In this document: piece after piece, positions 23,638-32,255 of the stretch | Position numbering within the stretch: the first letter of the stretch is position 1 | Layout of the letters: each line of letters begins with the position of its first letter | Source of the DNA: CBDESN01 sp965242495 | GTDB taxonomy: Bacteria > Pseudomonadota > Alphaproteobacteria > MPNO01 | Length of the DNA stretch: 64,000 nt | Direction of reading: 5' to 3' | Assembly: GCA_965242495.1 (NCBI GenBank) | Contig: OZ251446.1 | Span: 744,001-808,000 of the forward strand | Position numbers and translations under genes: made by a program | The notes under the pieces: generated by a model | Seen by the model: the letters and a program-made list of their open reading frames with translations, nothing else | Database searches by the model: none | Told to the model about the DNA's origin: nothing

Positions 23638-26622
23638 CGCGGCCGGCGGCGGCGGGTCGGCGCTTCGTGGTAGGGTGTTGCGGGCGGCGTTGCGGTTGTT
23701 GGGGAGGCTTGGTTGGCGAGGACGACGGAGCCTGGATTCAACGTTTGGCTGGCGGATGCGCTGCGCCGCAGACACCCGCGTTGGGCGGGGGCGTTGGGTT
23801 CGGAGCAGACCGGCGTGTTGCGCGCGCGGGGGCGGCGCCCGGACATCGCGATCTTCGATCCGCGCGGCCTTCCGGTGATCGTCGAGACGGAGTTCGAGCC
23901 GGCGCGGACGGTGGAGCGGGACGCCCGCGGTCGTCTCGGGGAGGTTCTGGCGCATACGGGGAGGCCGGTCGAGCAGGCCGTTGCGCTCCGGATCCCGGCT
24001 GCGCTGCGCGGTGACCAGGCGGCGCTGGCGGGGCGGATCGAGGAGGCGGAGTTTCGCTATTGCGTCTTCTCCGACGGACGGGAAGGCGCTGCGCGCTGGC
24101 CGGAGAGCGGTTGGGTTGCGGGCGGCATCGACGACGTCGCGACCTGCATCGAACTGGCGTCGCTGTCCGAGAACCGGGTGATCCAGGGCGCCGGGCTGCT
24201 CGAACTCGGCGTCGGCGAGGCCGCGCATCTGTTCCGCGAGCGAGCCTTGGCCGGCCATCCCGACACGTTGGAGCGCATCGCTGCGGCGCTCCACCAGCAG
24301 GACGGCGTGCAGACGTCGCGGATGGCGATGGCGATCGTCGCCAACGCGCTCTGCTTTCACGCCTCGATCGCCGGGTCGCACGGCATCGAGCCGCTGGAGG
24401 AGTTGCATGGCGAGTTGGCGGGGTTGTTGAAGACGCGGCTGCTGGCGTGCTGGCGGCGCATTCTCGACGAGGTCAATTACTGGCCGATCTTCGCCATCGC
24501 TTCGGAACTGCTGCGACCGATTCCGGACGCGACCGCGCAGCCGATCCTGCGCCGGCTGGAGCGGCTGGCGAACGAACTGGCGGAGATCGGCGCGACCAGC
24601 ATGCACGATCTGTCGGGGCGGATGTTCCAGCGTCTGATCATGGACCGGAAGTTTCTGGCGACCTTCTACACGTTGCCGAGTTCGTCGGCGCTGCTGGCCG
24701 AGTTGGCGATCGCGCGGTTGGACGTCGACTGGTCGCGCGCGGATGCGGTGACGAACCTCCGCATCGCCGATCTCGCCTGCGGCACCGGGGCCCTGGTCGG
24801 GGCGGCCTATCGCGCGGTCTGCGCCCGCCACCGCCGCGCCGGCGGCGACGACGCCGACATTCACGGCGCGATGATGGAGCGCGGGCTGATCGCCGCCGAC
24901 ATCATGCCGGCGGCGACGCATCTCACTGCGGCCACGCTGTCGAGCGCCCATCCCGACCGGACCTTCGCCGACACGCAGATCTTCACCATGCCGTATGGAG
25001 AGCAATCCGGCGGCGGGCGGTCGATCGCCATCGGCTCGCTCGACCTGATCGAGGACGAAACGACCTTTCCGCTGTTCGGCACCGGTCGCCGGCGGGTCCG
25101 GGGCGCCGGGCGGGAGCGGGAGGACGATGCGGCGGTTCCGAGGTCCCTCGCCCACGGGGCGATGGACGTAGTGATCATGAACCCGCCGTTCACGCGGCCG
25201 ACGAACCACGAGTCGACCTCGGTTCCGGTGCCGTCCTTCGCCGGCTTCGACACGTCGCGCAAGGAGCAGCAGGCGATGTCGAAGCGTCTGGCGCAGATCC
25301 GGCGCGCGCGGGGGACGCCGGCGAGCCACGGCAATGCGGGGCTCGCGTCCAGCTTCGTGGACCTCGCCCACGTCAAGGCGGCGCCCGGCGGCATCGTCGC
25401 GCTGGTCCTTCCCGCATCGTGCCTGCAAGGGGAGTCCTGGGCCGGGATGCGGCGGCTTCTGGCGGACGAATACCGCGATCTGCTGGTGGTGGCGCTGGCC
25501 GCCGCGGGTTCGACCGAGCGGGCGTTCTCGGCCGATACCGGCATGGCCGAGGTGCTGATCGTCGCCGCCAGGAGGAACGGCGACGAGGGCGGGCCGCCCG
25601 AGGCCGCCTGTTTCGTGAACCTCCATCGCCGCCCGCGCACGCTGCTGGAGGCGGTGGAGACGGCGCGGACGATCCGCGACGCGGCCGCCGGCGCCGAACA
25701 GGGGATACTCGCCGTGGGCGGCGAGGGCCGCGCCGGCAACTTCATCCGGGCGCCGTTCCACGAGACCGGATGCGCGGGGTTGCGCGAACCGCTGCTGGCG
25801 CGGACGGCGATGGACCTTCGGGCCGGGAGGCTGCGTTTGCCGAGGATGCGGGAGTCCTTGCCGGTCCCGATCGCCCGGCTGGCGGACCTCGGCTCGCGAG
25901 GGGCCATCGACCGCGACATAAACGGCGCCGAGGCGGGCAAGGACGGGCTGCCGCGGGGACCCCTCGACATCCTCGCGCATGACGGGGCGCGCCCGGCGAC
26001 GTATCCGGTGCTGTGGAAGCACGATGCGGGCCGGGAGGCCGGGATGGTCGTTGCGCCCGACTCGGAGGGGCGCGCCCGGCCGGGCTGCGACGCCAAGGCG
26101 GTCGAGCTGTGGCGGCGCAACGCGGCGCGGCTCCACTTCAACCGCGACTTCCAGCTCAACTCCCAACCCCTCGCCGCCTGTCTCACGCCGGAACCCGCCA
26201 TCGGCGGGCCGGCATGGCCCGGCTTCCTGCCGAAGGACGACGCCTGGGAGAAGCCCCTGCTGCTATGGGCGAATACGACGTTGGGGCTGATCTGCTTCTG
26301 GTGGGTCGGGACGCGGCAGCAGCAGGGGCGCGCGAGGCTGACGCTCAGCGCGCTGCCCGGGCTTCCGGCGCTCGACCCCAGGGCGCTCACGGCGCGGCAG
26401 ATCGGGCAGGCGGAGGCGCTGTTCGATTCCTTCCGCTCACGGACCCTCCTTCCCGCCAACGAGGCCTATCGCGACGAGACGCGCCAAGCGCTCGACCGGG
26501 CGGTGCTGCTGGACTGGCTGGGCCTTCCCGACGACGTGATCGAACCGCTCGCGCTGCTGCGCGCGCAATGGTGCGCCGAACCCGGCGTCCATGGCGGTAA
26601 AGCGACCAGACCGCACTGACGA
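23638..26622 (+). repeat. tandem duplication unit, copy 1 (2,985 bp)
   Basis: This unit is followed immediately by a second copy at 26623-29607. By visual comparison the only difference is AG at 26153-26154 versus GC at 29138-29139. A short GC-rich sequence, GACGCGGCCGGCGGCGG, stands at both unit starts and again after copy 2 (from 29608), so three copies of about 17 bp bound two units. That is the expected footprint of duplication between short homologies. Confidence 0.9.
23713..26619 (+). CDS. N6-adenine DNA methyltransferase with nuclease-like N-terminus, copy 1
   Basis: 968-aa protein. Residues about 40-100 look like a PD-(D/E)XK-type nuclease core (RPDIAIFDPRG..VIVETEFEPA), though the last motif is E-x-E rather than E-x-K. 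The amino-methyltransferase domain follows: FYTLPSSSALLAELA near 318, motif I ADLACGTGALVG at 352-363, and motif IV NPPF at 490-493. The C-terminal about 350 residues could hold target recognition. This layout resembles type IIG or BREX/PglX-like enzymes, and a restriction or anti-phage role is inferred. TTG start at 23713 is preceded by GGGGAGG. No specificity or helicase gene is adjacent. Codon 814 is CAG (Gln). Confidence 0.82.
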   Translation: MARTTEPGFNVWLADALRRRHPRWAGALGSEQTGVLRARGRRPDIAIFDPRGLPVIVETEFEPARTVERDARGRLGEVLAHTGRPVEQAVALRIPAALRGDQAALAGRIEEAEFRYCVFSDGREGAARWPESGWVAGGIDDVATCIELASLSENRVIQGAGLLELGVGEAAHLFRERALAGHPDTLERIAAALHQQDGVQTSRMAMAIVANALCFHASIAGSHGIEPLEELHGELAGLLKTRLLACWRRILDEVNYWPIFAIASELLRPIPDATAQPILRRLERLANELAEIGATSMHDLSGRMFQRLIMDRKFLATFYTLPSSSALLAELAIARLDVDWSRADAVTNLRIADLACGTGALVGAAYRAVCARHRRAGGDDADIHGAMMERGLIAADIMPAATHLTAATLSSAHPDRTFADTQIFTMPYGEQSGGGRSIAIGSLDLIEDETTFPLFGTGRRRVRGAGREREDDAAVPRSLAHGAMDVVIMNPPFTRPTNHESTSVPVPSFAGFDTSRKEQQAMSKRLAQIRRARGTPASHGNAGLASSFVDLAHVKAAPGGIVALVLPASCLQGESWAGMRRLLADEYRDLLVVALAAAGSTERAFSADTGMAEVLIVAARRNGDEGGPPEAACFVNLHRRPRTLLEAVETARTIRDAAAGAEQGILAVGGEGRAGNFIRAPFHETGCAGLREPLLARTAMDLRAGRLRLPRMRESLPVPIARLADLGSRGAIDRDINGAEAGKDGLPRGPLDILAHDGARPATYPVLWKHDAGREAGMVVAPDSEGRARPGCDAKAVELWRRNAARLHFNRDFQLNSQPLAACLTPEPAIGGPAWPGFLPKDDAWEKPLLLWANTTLGLICFWWVGTRQQQGRARLTLSALPGLPALDPRALTARQIGQAEALFDSFRSRTLLPANEAYRDETRQALDRAVLLDWLGLPDDVIEPLALLRAQWCAEPGVHGGKATRPH

Positions 26623-29607
26623 CGCGGCCGGCGGCGGCGGGTCGGCGCTTCGTGGTAGGGTGTTGCGGGCGGCGTTGCGGTTGTTGGGGAGGCTTGGTTG
26701 GCGAGGACGACGGAGCCTGGATTCAACGTTTGGCTGGCGGATGCGCTGCGCCGCAGACACCCGCGTTGGGCGGGGGCGTTGGGTTCGGAGCAGACCGGCG
26801 TGTTGCGCGCGCGGGGGCGGCGCCCGGACATCGCGATCTTCGATCCGCGCGGCCTTCCGGTGATCGTCGAGACGGAGTTCGAGCCGGCGCGGACGGTGGA
26901 GCGGGACGCCCGCGGTCGTCTCGGGGAGGTTCTGGCGCATACGGGGAGGCCGGTCGAGCAGGCCGTTGCGCTCCGGATCCCGGCTGCGCTGCGCGGTGAC
27001 CAGGCGGCGCTGGCGGGGCGGATCGAGGAGGCGGAGTTTCGCTATTGCGTCTTCTCCGACGGACGGGAAGGCGCTGCGCGCTGGCCGGAGAGCGGTTGGG
27101 TTGCGGGCGGCATCGACGACGTCGCGACCTGCATCGAACTGGCGTCGCTGTCCGAGAACCGGGTGATCCAGGGCGCCGGGCTGCTCGAACTCGGCGTCGG
27201 CGAGGCCGCGCATCTGTTCCGCGAGCGAGCCTTGGCCGGCCATCCCGACACGTTGGAGCGCATCGCTGCGGCGCTCCACCAGCAGGACGGCGTGCAGACG
27301 TCGCGGATGGCGATGGCGATCGTCGCCAACGCGCTCTGCTTTCACGCCTCGATCGCCGGGTCGCACGGCATCGAGCCGCTGGAGGAGTTGCATGGCGAGT
27401 TGGCGGGGTTGTTGAAGACGCGGCTGCTGGCGTGCTGGCGGCGCATTCTCGACGAGGTCAATTACTGGCCGATCTTCGCCATCGCTTCGGAACTGCTGCG
27501 ACCGATTCCGGACGCGACCGCGCAGCCGATCCTGCGCCGGCTGGAGCGGCTGGCGAACGAACTGGCGGAGATCGGCGCGACCAGCATGCACGATCTGTCG
27601 GGGCGGATGTTCCAGCGTCTGATCATGGACCGGAAGTTTCTGGCGACCTTCTACACGTTGCCGAGTTCGTCGGCGCTGCTGGCCGAGTTGGCGATCGCGC
27701 GGTTGGACGTCGACTGGTCGCGCGCGGATGCGGTGACGAACCTCCGCATCGCCGATCTCGCCTGCGGCACCGGGGCCCTGGTCGGGGCGGCCTATCGCGC
27801 GGTCTGCGCCCGCCACCGCCGCGCCGGCGGCGACGACGCCGACATTCACGGCGCGATGATGGAGCGCGGGCTGATCGCCGCCGACATCATGCCGGCGGCG
27901 ACGCATCTCACTGCGGCCACGCTGTCGAGCGCCCATCCCGACCGGACCTTCGCCGACACGCAGATCTTCACCATGCCGTATGGAGAGCAATCCGGCGGCG
28001 GGCGGTCGATCGCCATCGGCTCGCTCGACCTGATCGAGGACGAAACGACCTTTCCGCTGTTCGGCACCGGTCGCCGGCGGGTCCGGGGCGCCGGGCGGGA
28101 GCGGGAGGACGATGCGGCGGTTCCGAGGTCCCTCGCCCACGGGGCGATGGACGTAGTGATCATGAACCCGCCGTTCACGCGGCCGACGAACCACGAGTCG
28201 ACCTCGGTTCCGGTGCCGTCCTTCGCCGGCTTCGACACGTCGCGCAAGGAGCAGCAGGCGATGTCGAAGCGTCTGGCGCAGATCCGGCGCGCGCGGGGGA
28301 CGCCGGCGAGCCACGGCAATGCGGGGCTCGCGTCCAGCTTCGTGGACCTCGCCCACGTCAAGGCGGCGCCCGGCGGCATCGTCGCGCTGGTCCTTCCCGC
28401 ATCGTGCCTGCAAGGGGAGTCCTGGGCCGGGATGCGGCGGCTTCTGGCGGACGAATACCGCGATCTGCTGGTGGTGGCGCTGGCCGCCGCGGGTTCGACC
28501 GAGCGGGCGTTCTCGGCCGATACCGGCATGGCCGAGGTGCTGATCGTCGCCGCCAGGAGGAACGGCGACGAGGGCGGGCCGCCCGAGGCCGCCTGTTTCG
28601 TGAACCTCCATCGCCGCCCGCGCACGCTGCTGGAGGCGGTGGAGACGGCGCGGACGATCCGCGACGCGGCCGCCGGCGCCGAACAGGGGATACTCGCCGT
28701 GGGCGGCGAGGGCCGCGCCGGCAACTTCATCCGGGCGCCGTTCCACGAGACCGGATGCGCGGGGTTGCGCGAACCGCTGCTGGCGCGGACGGCGATGGAC
28801 CTTCGGGCCGGGAGGCTGCGTTTGCCGAGGATGCGGGAGTCCTTGCCGGTCCCGATCGCCCGGCTGGCGGACCTCGGCTCGCGAGGGGCCATCGACCGCG
28901 ACATAAACGGCGCCGAGGCGGGCAAGGACGGGCTGCCGCGGGGACCCCTCGACATCCTCGCGCATGACGGGGCGCGCCCGGCGACGTATCCGGTGCTGTG
29001 GAAGCACGATGCGGGCCGGGAGGCCGGGATGGTCGTTGCGCCCGACTCGGAGGGGCGCGCCCGGCCGGGCTGCGACGCCAAGGCGGTCGAGCTGTGGCGG
29101 CGCAACGCGGCGCGGCTCCACTTCAACCGCGACTTCCGCCTCAACTCCCAACCCCTCGCCGCCTGTCTCACGCCGGAACCCGCCATCGGCGGGCCGGCAT
29201 GGCCCGGCTTCCTGCCGAAGGACGACGCCTGGGAGAAGCCCCTGCTGCTATGGGCGAATACGACGTTGGGGCTGATCTGCTTCTGGTGGGTCGGGACGCG
29301 GCAGCAGCAGGGGCGCGCGAGGCTGACGCTCAGCGCGCTGCCCGGGCTTCCGGCGCTCGACCCCAGGGCGCTCACGGCGCGGCAGATCGGGCAGGCGGAG
29401 GCGCTGTTCGATTCCTTCCGCTCACGGACCCTCCTTCCCGCCAACGAGGCCTATCGCGACGAGACGCGCCAAGCGCTCGACCGGGCGGTGCTGCTGGACT
29501 GGCTGGGCCTTCCCGACGACGTGATCGAACCGCTCGCGCTGCTGCGCGCGCAATGGTGCGCCGAACCCGGCGTCCATGGCGGTAAAGCGACCAGACCGCA
29601 CTGACGA
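26623..29607 (+). repeat. tandem duplication unit, copy 2 (2,985 bp)
   Basis: Second copy of the unit starting at 23638, in direct orientation with no spacer. It includes the about 75-bp upstream region with the ribosome-binding site, so both genes should be expressed the same way unless the promoter lies left of 23638. Confidence 0.9.
26698..29604 (+). CDS. N6-adenine DNA methyltransferase with nuclease-like N-terminus, copy 2
   Basis: 968-aa protein identical to copy 1 except for Arg (CGC) in place of Gln (CAG) at residue 814, in the C-terminal region after the NPPF motif. Same TTG start and upstream sequence. The change needs two adjacent base substitutions in one codon while no other difference was seen. 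It ends 134 bases before the MmcB nuclease gene on the same strand. Two near-identical long genes side by side are unstable by recombination, which implies the event is recent, or that selection or gene conversion keeps them alike. Confidence 0.82.
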   Translation: MARTTEPGFNVWLADALRRRHPRWAGALGSEQTGVLRARGRRPDIAIFDPRGLPVIVETEFEPARTVERDARGRLGEVLAHTGRPVEQAVALRIPAALRGDQAALAGRIEEAEFRYCVFSDGREGAARWPESGWVAGGIDDVATCIELASLSENRVIQGAGLLELGVGEAAHLFRERALAGHPDTLERIAAALHQQDGVQTSRMAMAIVANALCFHASIAGSHGIEPLEELHGELAGLLKTRLLACWRRILDEVNYWPIFAIASELLRPIPDATAQPILRRLERLANELAEIGATSMHDLSGRMFQRLIMDRKFLATFYTLPSSSALLAELAIARLDVDWSRADAVTNLRIADLACGTGALVGAAYRAVCARHRRAGGDDADIHGAMMERGLIAADIMPAATHLTAATLSSAHPDRTFADTQIFTMPYGEQSGGGRSIAIGSLDLIEDETTFPLFGTGRRRVRGAGREREDDAAVPRSLAHGAMDVVIMNPPFTRPTNHESTSVPVPSFAGFDTSRKEQQAMSKRLAQIRRARGTPASHGNAGLASSFVDLAHVKAAPGGIVALVLPASCLQGESWAGMRRLLADEYRDLLVVALAAAGSTERAFSADTGMAEVLIVAARRNGDEGGPPEAACFVNLHRRPRTLLEAVETARTIRDAAAGAEQGILAVGGEGRAGNFIRAPFHETGCAGLREPLLARTAMDLRAGRLRLPRMRESLPVPIARLADLGSRGAIDRDINGAEAGKDGLPRGPLDILAHDGARPATYPVLWKHDAGREAGMVVAPDSEGRARPGCDAKAVELWRRNAARLHFNRDFRLNSQPLAACLTPEPAIGGPAWPGFLPKDDAWEKPLLLWANTTLGLICFWWVGTRQQQGRARLTLSALPGLPALDPRALTARQIGQAEALFDSFRSRTLLPANEAYRDETRQALDRAVLLDWLGLPDDVIEPLALLRAQWCAEPGVHGGKATRPH

Positions 29608-29644
29608 CGCGGCCGGCGGCGGCCGGCGGCGACCCAGACACATG

Positions 29645-29673
29645 TTCATGAATCGTGCTTTCGGCGGCATAAT
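29645..29673 (+). promoter_or_regulatory. possible sigma70-type promoter for mmcB
   Basis: TTCATG (29645-29650) and CATAAT (29668-29673) are spaced by 17 bases in the gap before the MmcB gene. The -10 box matches the consensus at five of six positions, the -35 box at only three. Confidence 0.25.
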
Positions 29674-29738
29674 CGCGCGCCGGGTCGCAGGCGCGCGCCC
29701 GCGGGCATCCGGCGACGGAAACGACCGGGGGCGAAGGC

Positions 29739-30188
29739 ATGGCCGGCGACAAAGGGCGAAGGGACGTCCGCCGGACGACGGGGTTGGTGACGCGGGGAGT
29801 CTGCCGGATGCTGACGGCGCAGGGCTATGGCGCACTGACCGAGTTCCGCCTGCCCTGCGGGCGGCGGGTCGACGTGATCGGCCTCAACGGCGACGGCGAG
29901 TTCGTCATCGTCGAGGTCAAGAGCGGGATCGAGGACTATCGCGGCGACCGGAAATGGCGCGAGTATCTGCCCTATTGCGAGCGGTTCTTCTTCGCCGTCC
30001 CGGAGGGCTTTCCGAGCGACGTCCTGCCCGGCGATTGCGGGCTCATCGTCGCCGACGGCTTCGGCGCAGCCGTCCGGCGGGAGGCGCCGCCGACCGCGAT
30101 CCACCCCGCGCGGAGGCGTCGCCAGCTCCTCCGCTTCGCCCTGCAGGCGAGCGGCCGGCTCCAGCGGGCGTTCGACCCGGGCTGGTGA
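29739..30188 (+). CDS. mmcB: MmcB family DNA repair protein (PD-(D/E)XK nuclease)
   Basis: 149-aa protein of the MmcB family, described in Caulobacter as an SOS-linked DNA repair factor. The nuclease core is visible as RVDVIGLNGDGEFVIVEVKSG: Asp, then E-V-K. The rest (DYRGDRKWREYLPYCERFFFAVP) is typical of the family. ATG at 29739 follows GGGGGCGAAGG. It lies directly after the duplicated methyltransferase unit; whether the two are functionally linked or merely adjacent is unclear. Confidence 0.85.
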   Translation: MAGDKGRRDVRRTTGLVTRGVCRMLTAQGYGALTEFRLPCGRRVDVIGLNGDGEFVIVEVKSGIEDYRGDRKWREYLPYCERFFFAVPEGFPSDVLPGDCGLIVADGFGAAVRREAPPTAIHPARRRRQLLRFALQASGRLQRAFDPGW

Positions 30189-30193
30189 CGGCC

Positions 30194-31666
30194 TCACCCG
30201 CCCTCTCGCATCCTGGCGACGGTCGCCGTGGTGCTGTGGCCGGGAAGGATGTCGGCGAGCAGAACCCTGCCGCCATAGCCCTGCACGAACGCCGCGCCGG
30301 CCACGTCATCGAGGCGGTAATCCGCCCCCTTGACCAGCAGCTCCGGGCGAATCGCCTCGATGAGCGCGGTCGGCGTGTCCTGGTCGAAGACGACGACGAG
30401 GTCGACGGCTTCGATCGACGCCAGCATCGCGGCGCGCGCCGCCGCCGGCTGCACCGGCCGGCCGGCGCCCTTTAGACGCCGCGCCGACGCATCGGCGTTC
30501 AACCCGACGACCAGCCGGTCGCAAGCGTCGCGGGCTTGGCGCAGCAGCGCCGCATGCCCGGGGTGGACGAGGTCGAAGCAGCCGTTGGTGAAGCCGATCG
30601 AGAGGCCGCGCGAACGCCAGGCGGCGACCCGTTCGAGCGCGGTTTCGACCGATACCGCCGTCTGTCCGCGGCCCGGCCGGGCGCGGGCGCGCAACGCATC
30701 GACGACCTCGTCGGCGGTCGCGACCGCGGTTCCGACCTTGCCCACGACGAGGCCGGCGGCGACGTTGGCGATCCGCGCCCCGGCGACCGGATCGACCCCG
30801 GCCGCACAGGCCGCGGCGAGCGCAGCGGCGACGGTATCGCCCGCTCCCGACACGTCGAACACCTCGCGCGCCTCGACCGGCAGATGGATCTCGCGCCCGG
30901 CATCGACCAGGGTCATGCCGTCCGGCCCGCGCGTAACCAGCACGGCGTCGATGCCGCAAGTCTCGATGATCCGACGGGCGGCGCCGACCGGATCGCCGCC
31001 GGCGAAGCCGTGCGCGCGGCCGGCCTCGGCGAGTTCCCGCCGGTTGGGCGTTATCAGCGCGGCGCCGCGATAGCGCGCATAATCCGGCCCCTTGGGATCG
31101 ACGACGACGGGCTTGCCGGCCACCCGCGCCGCCTCGACGATGCGCGCGGTCAGCGGCTCGGTGAGCAGCCCCTTGCCGTAGTCCGACAGCACGACCGCGC
31201 CGGCCTCGGCCAGCACACGCCCAACCGCGTCGCCGATGCCGGCCTGCAACGCTTCGGAGACCGGCGCATCGGTCTCGCGGTCGGCGCGCAGCAGCTGTTG
31301 CCCGCCGGCGACGTAGCGAGTCTTCACCGTGGTCGGTCGGCCGGGGTCTTCGAGCAGCACCGCATCGAGCGCGTCGGCCTCGCCGACCAGCCGGCCGAGC
31401 TGCGCGCCGGCGGCATCGGTCCCGACGACGCCCACGAGGTCGATGCCGGCGCCGAGCGCGGCCAAGTTGCGCGCGACGTTGGCCGCCCCGCCCGGCATCG
31501 CGCGTTCGTCGGCAACGCGGCAGACCGGTATCGGCGCCTCCGGCGATACCCGGGATACCGCGCCGTAGACGTAGCGGTCGAGCATCACGTCGCCGACGCA
31601 CAGGACGCGCGCGCCGGCGAACGCCCGGACCCCGTCGATCAGCGACGACGGGGCGGTCGGCTGCAT
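30194..31666 (-). CDS. hldE: bifunctional heptose-7-phosphate kinase / heptose-1-phosphate adenylyltransferase
   Basis: 490-aa fusion enzyme making ADP-heptose for the LPS inner core. The N-terminal PfkB-type kinase (about 1-320) shows GGAANVARNLAALGA and DVSGAGDTVAAAL. The C-terminal cytidylyltransferase-like domain (from about 345) shows GFTNGCFDLVHPGHAALL with the HPGH nucleotide-binding motif. ATG at 31666 sits inside the 3' end of gmhA (28-base overlap), so the two are co-translated. The operon lies directly downstream of an IS5-type insertion. Confidence 0.94.
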   Translation of the reverse strand: MQPTAPSSLIDGVRAFAGARVLCVGDVMLDRYVYGAVSRVSPEAPIPVCRVADERAMPGGAANVARNLAALGAGIDLVGVVGTDAAGAQLGRLVGEADALDAVLLEDPGRPTTVKTRYVAGGQQLLRADRETDAPVSEALQAGIGDAVGRVLAEAGAVVLSDYGKGLLTEPLTARIVEAARVAGKPVVVDPKGPDYARYRGAALITPNRRELAEAGRAHGFAGGDPVGAARRIIETCGIDAVLVTRGPDGMTLVDAGREIHLPVEAREVFDVSGAGDTVAAALAAACAAGVDPVAGARIANVAAGLVVGKVGTAVATADEVVDALRARARPGRGQTAVSVETALERVAAWRSRGLSIGFTNGCFDLVHPGHAALLRQARDACDRLVVGLNADASARRLKGAGRPVQPAAARAAMLASIEAVDLVVVFDQDTPTALIEAIRPELLVKGADYRLDDVAGAAFVQGYGGRVLLADILPGHSTTATVARMREGG

Positions 31667-32235
31667 ATCCGCTCCAGCGCGCCGCACAGCATATGGCCGA
31701 GGGCGATGTGCATCTCCTGAATGCGGGGAACGTCGTCGGACGGAACGACCAGCAGCGGGTCGGCGAGCCCGACGAGCCGGCCGCCGGCGCATCCGGCGAA
31801 CGCCGCGGCGACGGCGCCGAGATCGCGCGCCGCCTCCAGCCCGCGGACGACGTTGGCGCTGTCGCCGGAGGTAGTGATGCCGATCGCCACGTCGCCGGCG
31901 GTGCAGAGCGCCGCCACCTGTCGGGCGAACACGCCGTCGTATCCGAGGTCGTTCGCCGCCGCGGTCAGGATCGAACTGTCGGTAGTCAGCGCGACCGCAG
32001 CCAGCGGCTTGCGGTCGGCCCGGTAGCGGACGACCAGCTCGGCGGCCAAATGCTGCGCGTCGGCGGCGCTGCCGCCATTGCCGAAGAAAACCAGTTTGCC
32101 GTCGTCCCGCAGGGCGTCCGCCGACAGGCGAACCAGCCGGCCGAACGCCTGCGACAGGCCGTCCCGGGTCCCGCGCGCGACGGCGATATGCCGATCCAGC
32201 TCGTCGCGAAAGAAGGCGTCGAGGTCCATCGCCAT
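31639..32235 (-). CDS. gmhA: sedoheptulose-7-phosphate isomerase (SIS domain)
   Basis: 198-aa SIS-domain isomerase producing D-glycero-D-manno-heptose-7-phosphate, the first step to ADP-heptose. The signature FFGNGGSAADAQHLAAELVVRY and GITTSGDSANVVRGLEAA are clear. ATG at 32235 (MAMDLDAFF) is preferred; another ATG at 32229 is possible, and one at 32268 lies inside the IS end. The IS boundary is only about 20 bases upstream of this start, so the original promoter has been displaced and transcription may now come from or through the IS. Confidence 0.9.
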   Translation of the reverse strand: MAMDLDAFFRDELDRHIAVARGTRDGLSQAFGRLVRLSADALRDDGKLVFFGNGGSAADAQHLAAELVVRYRADRKPLAAVALTTDSSILTAAANDLGYDGVFARQVAALCTAGDVAIGITTSGDSANVVRGLEAARDLGAVAAAFAGCAGGRLVGLADPLLVVPSDDVPRIQEMHIALGHMLCGALERICSRPPRRR

Positions 32236-32255
32236 CCCGTCCGCCGCGAATCTAG

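Noticed and set aside
23626..26166. 846-codon open frame antisense to methyltransferase copy 1 (and a 904-codon one at 26437-29151)
   Set aside because: Arg/Pro/His/Gln-rich product with no family pattern; a by-product of high GC in the opposite frame. The plus-strand gene has clear motifs.
23713..29604. Two unrelated methyltransferase genes forming a normal multi-gene R-M system
   Set aside because: The two genes are the same sequence duplicated, not different subunits.
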